Under the pieces are notes generated by a model. That model had not been told where the DNA came from. It did not search any database and saw only the letters and a program-made list of their open reading frames with translations. A DNA stretch of 14,028 bases, taken from positions 2,254-16,281 of the forward strand of contig JACQZD010000080.1 in assembly GCA_016207865.1 (NCBI GenBank), read 5' to 3'. The DNA comes from Nitrospirota bacterium. GTDB taxonomy: Bacteria; Nitrospirota; Thermodesulfovibrionia; UBA6902; DSMQ01. Within the stretch, counting starts at the first letter, position 1. Every line of letters begins with the position of its first letter. Positions 11,182 to 14,028 of this stretch are shown one piece after another. A program made the translations under genes and the position numbers.

Positions 11182-12909
11182 CTACTGCCGGTTTGAATCT
11201 ACAGCGCCCACAATTGATGCAAGCGTTTTTTGTATTTCCCTGACATCATAGCTCACCATGCTGATTGCTTCTCCCGGACATTCAGGCGCGCAAAGTCCGC
11301 AGGCCTGACAATATTCGGGACGTATTTCTGAAACTGAAGTGACAACTGGAGCATCATATGGGCATATGCGCATACAGGTAAGACATGCCATGCACTTATT
11401 CTTATCAACAATGGCCCCGCCTCCGCAGCCGCGGCACCGTCCTGCCTCTTTAAGCGCTTCTTCCTCGTCATATCCTATCTCAAAATGCGTCATTGTATCA
11501 CAGCGCACCTCAGGGGCCATGTGTTTAATCACCCTGCGCGGTTCACGGATAATTTTTTCGGCAACCTCCGCAGGAAGCTGTGCTATCTTTTCTTTTTCCT
11601 GCGCAGGCAGTTTCCCTTCAATTGCTTCGCCCTGAAGAAAAAGATGCATTGCCAGCGCCTCTCGCTGACCGCTTGCAACAGCGGCAATAGCAGAGCCGGG
11701 ACCGGCCACAACCTCGCCTGAGACAAAAATACCCTTGGCGCTGCTCATCTGTGTAGCAGGATTCCACTCAACACGTCCGCGCTCATCGGTTTTGACAGGA
11801 CTATCCTTCAGGAACGATAGATTTGACATCTGACCTATGGTGATTATTATGGTGTCGGCTTCAATTAACATTGCCGCATCATTATCAAAAGACGGATTAA
11901 ACCTGCCGTTGGCATCAAAAACAGACTTCACTTTTACAACCTCAAGCCCCTGAACTTTACCGCCATGACGCCTGACGGCCTTCGGCCCCCAGCGATGAGA
12001 AATTGCAATTCCTTCTTCAAGCGCCTCGTCCACTTCCCATTTCCACGCAGGCATTTCCTCGGCGCTCTCAAGGCAGACCATTGAGACATCCTTCACGCCG
12101 AGCCTGCGCGCGGTGCGGGCCACGTCCATGGCAACGTTTCCGCCTCCGATAACCAAAACCTTTTTCCCAAGCGCGGGCTTCCGGTTAAATGCAACATCCT
12201 CAAGAAAAGGTATTGCAAGCAGTACGCCTGCGCCCTCCGCTCCGGGTATATTCAGCGACCGGCTCAGGGAAAGACCGATTGCAATAAGCACTGCGTCGTG
12301 TTTCTTAGCAAGGTCCTCAAGTTTTATATCCCTGCCGATTTCGCAGTTTGTTTTCACGTCAATGCCTTTGGCTATAACATCGTCAATGTCTTCTTTTAAA
12401 ACTTCTCCCGGCAAACGGTATGGCGGGATTGCCGACGCAAGCATGCCGCCGAGCGCAGGATGCCGTTCATAAATGGTAACGCTGTAACCCAATTCAGCCA
12501 GGTCATTTGCGGCAGCCAGTCCCGAAGGTCCTGACCCGATAATGCCAATGCTTTTATTTTTAGTTTTCTGAATGAGCCTTCGCTTTCTTCGGCGATAATC
12601 CTTTGACTGCTCAATCGCAAACCTCTTTAAATGTCTGACTGCCAGAGGCTCGTCAACTATGCACCGCCTGCACGCCTGCTCGCATGGATGATGGCAGATC
12701 ATGGAGCAGACCGAGGCAATCGGGTTCACTGAAGTAATGACCTCAAAGGCTTCCGTGTACCGCCCCTGGGCAATCAGACTCACATATGCCTGAACGTCAG
12801 TATGAGCCGGACATGCGGCGCGGCATGGCGAATAAGGCCTTGTTTCTTTAATCTCAGCGCCGTAGGGCTTATACGGCTGTGTTATTGTTTCAGTTTTATT
12901 TAATAACAT
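11182..12909 (-). CDS. GltD-like FAD/NAD(P) oxidoreductase with N- and C-terminal 4Fe-4S domains
   Basis: A 575-residue flavoprotein of the glutamate-synthase-small-subunit / dihydropyrimidine-dehydrogenase N-terminal type. Order: Fer4 domain CRAACPAHTDVQAYV with CSMICHHPCEQACRRC (residues 29-83), FAD-binding IGSGPSGLAAANDL (124-137) and GGMLASAIPPYRLP, NAD(P)-binding VIGGGNVAMDVARTARRLG (253-271), FVSGEVVAGPGSAI (395-408), a CRGCGGG motif (492-498), and two ferredoxin motifs CMACLTCMRICP (506-517) and CQACGLCAPECP (534-545). It would move electrons between NAD(P)H, FAD and ferredoxin-type clusters, probably to the MvhD-like domain and MetFV; that partnering is inferred from operon context. 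The start at 12907-12909 has no clear ribosome site. The stop is TAG, with MvhD-like coding continuing in frame. Fused flavoprotein-MvhD chains are common in anaerobes. Confidence 0.9.
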   Translation of the reverse strand: MLLNKTETITQPYKPYGAEIKETRPYSPCRAACPAHTDVQAYVSLIAQGRYTEAFEVITSVNPIASVCSMICHHPCEQACRRCIVDEPLAVRHLKRFAIEQSKDYRRRKRRLIQKTKNKSIGIIGSGPSGLAAANDLAELGYSVTIYERHPALGGMLASAIPPYRLPGEVLKEDIDDVIAKGIDVKTNCEIGRDIKLEDLAKKHDAVLIAIGLSLSRSLNIPGAEGAGVLLAIPFLEDVAFNRKPALGKKVLVIGGGNVAMDVARTARRLGVKDVSMVCLESAEEMPAWKWEVDEALEEGIAISHRWGPKAVRRHGGKVQGLEVVKVKSVFDANGRFNPSFDNDAAMLIEADTIIITIGQMSNLSFLKDSPVKTDERGRVEWNPATQMSSAKGIFVSGEVVAGPGSAIAAVASGQREALAMHLFLQGEAIEGKLPAQEKEKIAQLPAEVAEKIIREPRRVIKHMAPEVRCDTMTHFEIGYDEEEALKEAGRCRGCGGGAIVDKNKCMACLTCMRICPYDAPVVTSVSEIRPEYCQACGLCAPECPGEAISMVSYDVREIQKTLASIVGAVDSNRQ

Positions 12910-12930
12910 AAATTATTTTTTCTTATTTTT

Positions 12931-13007
12931 GCCACAGATTTTCACTGATTTGCTCAGATTTATTTAACCATATTTAATCCGTGTTATTCTGTATTAATCA
13001 GTGGCTA
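12931..13007. repeat. CCACAGATT...AATCAGTGGC inverted dispersed repeat
   Basis: Starts GCCACAGATTTTCACTGATT and ends TTAATCAGTGGCTAA with a central A/T-rich part containing ATCCGTGTTATTCTG. The arms are imperfect. It fills the gap between folD and the GltD-like gene, both on the minus strand. Same family as 9846-9926. Confidence 0.65.
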
Positions 13008-13018
13008 AAGATAATTAT

Positions 13019-13933
13019 CTATTTGCCCTGCAAGCCTGCATGCATTTTTGCAGATGCAACAGTGTTTTTCATAAGCATGGTTATAGTCATCGGACCTACG
13101 CCTCCGGGTACGGGAGTAATGGCGCCGGCTATTTCCTTAGCCGCATCAAAGTCAACGTCTCCCTTCAGTATCGGCACCATCTTGCCGGTCTTTTCACTTA
13201 ATTTCTCACCCACGCGGTTGACGCCGACGTCTATGACACAAGAGCCGGGTTTAATCCATTCAGGTTTTACCAATCCCGGCACGCCTGCGGCAACGATGAG
13301 AATATCAGCACGTTTGCAGTGCGCCTCAAGGTTCTTCGTGCCTGTGTGCACTATCGTGACCGTCGCATTGGCGCCCCTGCCCTTTTGAAGCATTATGTTG
13401 GCAATGGGCTTGCCTACGATGTTTGAGCGTCCGACAACAACGACTTCAGCCCCGGAAGTTTCAAAGCCGGCGCGGACAATCAGCTCCTGAATGCCCGCAG
13501 GCGTACAAGGCAGGAATTTGACCTCAGCTCCGCCAATCATCAAACGGCCTACATTGACCGGGTGAAATCCATCCACATCCTTATCCGGGTCAATAGCGTT
13601 CAGCACCTTTTTTTCGTCAATATGCTTGGGCAGCGGAAGCTGAACAAGTATGCCGTGAATTTTGGAATCTTTATTGTATTTGTCAATAAGCTTCAGCAGG
13701 TCGGCTTCAGCGATATTCTCAGACTGGTCGTCCTGTATGGAATTGAAACCAAGCTCGTGCGCAGTCTTCTGCTTGCCGGTGACATAACTGACAGATGCAG
13801 GATTTTTACCTACCAAAATGGTAACCAGTCCCGGCACTACCCCATGTTGGTCCTTTAATTCTGCAACTTCTTTTTTTAGCTCTTCCCTTATCTGTGCGGC
13901 AATTTCTGTTCCGCTTATAATCTTTGCTGACAT
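13019..13933 (-). CDS. folD: Methylenetetrahydrofolate dehydrogenase / methenyltetrahydrofolate cyclohydrolase
   Basis: Bifunctional FolD: interconverts 10-formyl-THF, 5,10-methenyl-THF and 5,10-methylene-THF with NAD(P). At 304 residues it is slightly longer than E. coli FolD (288). Seen: NPASVSYVTGKQKTA with the catalytic Tyr50 and Lys54, GILVQLPLPKHID (Gln of the active site), DPDKDVDGFHPVNVGRL, the nucleotide-binding GRSNIVGKP, HTGTKNL, DVGVNRV, and the signature TPVPGGVGPMTITML. AAAGGAG precedes the ATG at 13931-13933. In this window it heads the folD, GltD-like, mvhD-like, metV, metF series, so its product methylene-THF feeds MetF directly; in a Wood-Ljungdahl organism it works in the carbon-fixing or oxidising direction. 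The 110-base gap to the next gene holds a dispersed repeat. Confidence 0.96.
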   Translation of the reverse strand: MSAKIISGTEIAAQIREELKKEVAELKDQHGVVPGLVTILVGKNPASVSYVTGKQKTAHELGFNSIQDDQSENIAEADLLKLIDKYNKDSKIHGILVQLPLPKHIDEKKVLNAIDPDKDVDGFHPVNVGRLMIGGAEVKFLPCTPAGIQELIVRAGFETSGAEVVVVGRSNIVGKPIANIMLQKGRGANATVTIVHTGTKNLEAHCKRADILIVAAGVPGLVKPEWIKPGSCVIDVGVNRVGEKLSEKTGKMVPILKGDVDFDAAKEIAGAITPVPGGVGPMTITMLMKNTVASAKMHAGLQGK

Positions 13934-13952
13934 GTTTTTCTCCTTTGTTCGT

Positions 13953-14006
13953 GTAGCCGCAACCTTTAGGTTGCGTTGTATTACGCAGGCTAAAGCCTGC
14001 GGCTAC
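13953..14006. repeat. GTAGCCGCA...TGCGGCTAC cruciform repeat upstream of folD
   Basis: Outer 9-bp arms GTAGCCGCA (13953-13961) and TGCGGCTAC (13998-14006) enclose two perfect inner hairpins, CGCAACCT-TT-AGGTTGCG and CGCAGGC-TAAA-GCCTGCG, giving a three-way junction fold. It sits directly upstream of the folD ribosome site and would be in its leader if the promoter lies beyond. Elements of this GTAGCCGCAGGCT type are known dispersed repeats in several genomes. Confidence 0.75.
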
Positions 14007-14028
14007 TTCTGATTACTGTTTGCCTTTA

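Noticed and set aside
11182..11184. Pyrrolysine at the UAG codon
   Set aside because: Neither domain is a known pyrrolysine protein, no pyl genes are in the window, and TAG ends several neighbouring genes normally. Leaky read-through, mutation or error is more likely.

Overview
The window looks like the chromosome of an anaerobic or microaerophilic bacterium. The best guess is Nitrospirota (Thermodesulfovibrionia-like), or failing that a deltaproteobacterial-type anaerobe. The grounds are a Wood-Ljungdahl methyl-branch module (folD, metF, metV with a GltD-like flavoprotein and an MvhD-type subunit), a DUF1858 protein beside an orphan heme-copper-oxidase-like protein, and many short palindromic dispersed repeats between genes. 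The taxonomic call is inference from gene content; there is no rRNA or marker gene here.

Layout. Positions 1-1380 (minus strand) hold a small metal-handling cluster: three YHS-domain proteins, one of them secreted, and a secreted protein that is one quarter methionine. Positions 1593-2427 (minus) hold a membrane protein resembling heme-copper oxidase subunit I, a DUF1858 protein and a 42-residue CxxC protein. Positions 2632-2856 (minus) hold a NifU C-terminal-type Fe-S scaffold. Positions 3190-6814 (plus) hold an isoprenoid module, ispA-dxs, followed by tlyA. Positions 6862-7547 hold a 41-residue basic protein and a conserved hypothetical, transcribed divergently around a near-perfect CRP-family palindrome. 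Positions 7543-8818 hold a 5'-truncated methylthioinosine/purine nucleoside phosphorylase facing a vapBC pair whose toxin is 3'-truncated. Positions 8899-13933 (minus) hold folD, a GltD-like flavoprotein, mvhD-like, metV and metF, in order of transcription.

How the genes fit together. FolD, MetF and MetV make the tetrahydrofolate methyl branch: methenyl- to methylene- to methyl-THF. The GltD-like flavoprotein (two ferredoxin clusters plus FAD and NAD(P) sites) and the MvhD-like domain are the natural electron input for MetFV. IspA and DXS supply isoprenoid precursors. The phosphorylase would salvage methylthioinosine or 6-oxopurine nucleosides if it still works.

The main theme for a second look is wear on coding sequences. 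The mvhD-like domain continues in frame straight after the GltD-like stop codon (UAG) and has no normal start of its own. The phosphorylase homology extends 37-40 codons upstream of any start codon and still lacks the phosphate loop, and its neighbours on both sides end early. DXS stops about 30 residues short, exactly where a dispersed repeat begins. TlyA carries a repeat-derived in-frame insertion. These could be real genome dynamics or, for single sites, assembly or sequencing errors.
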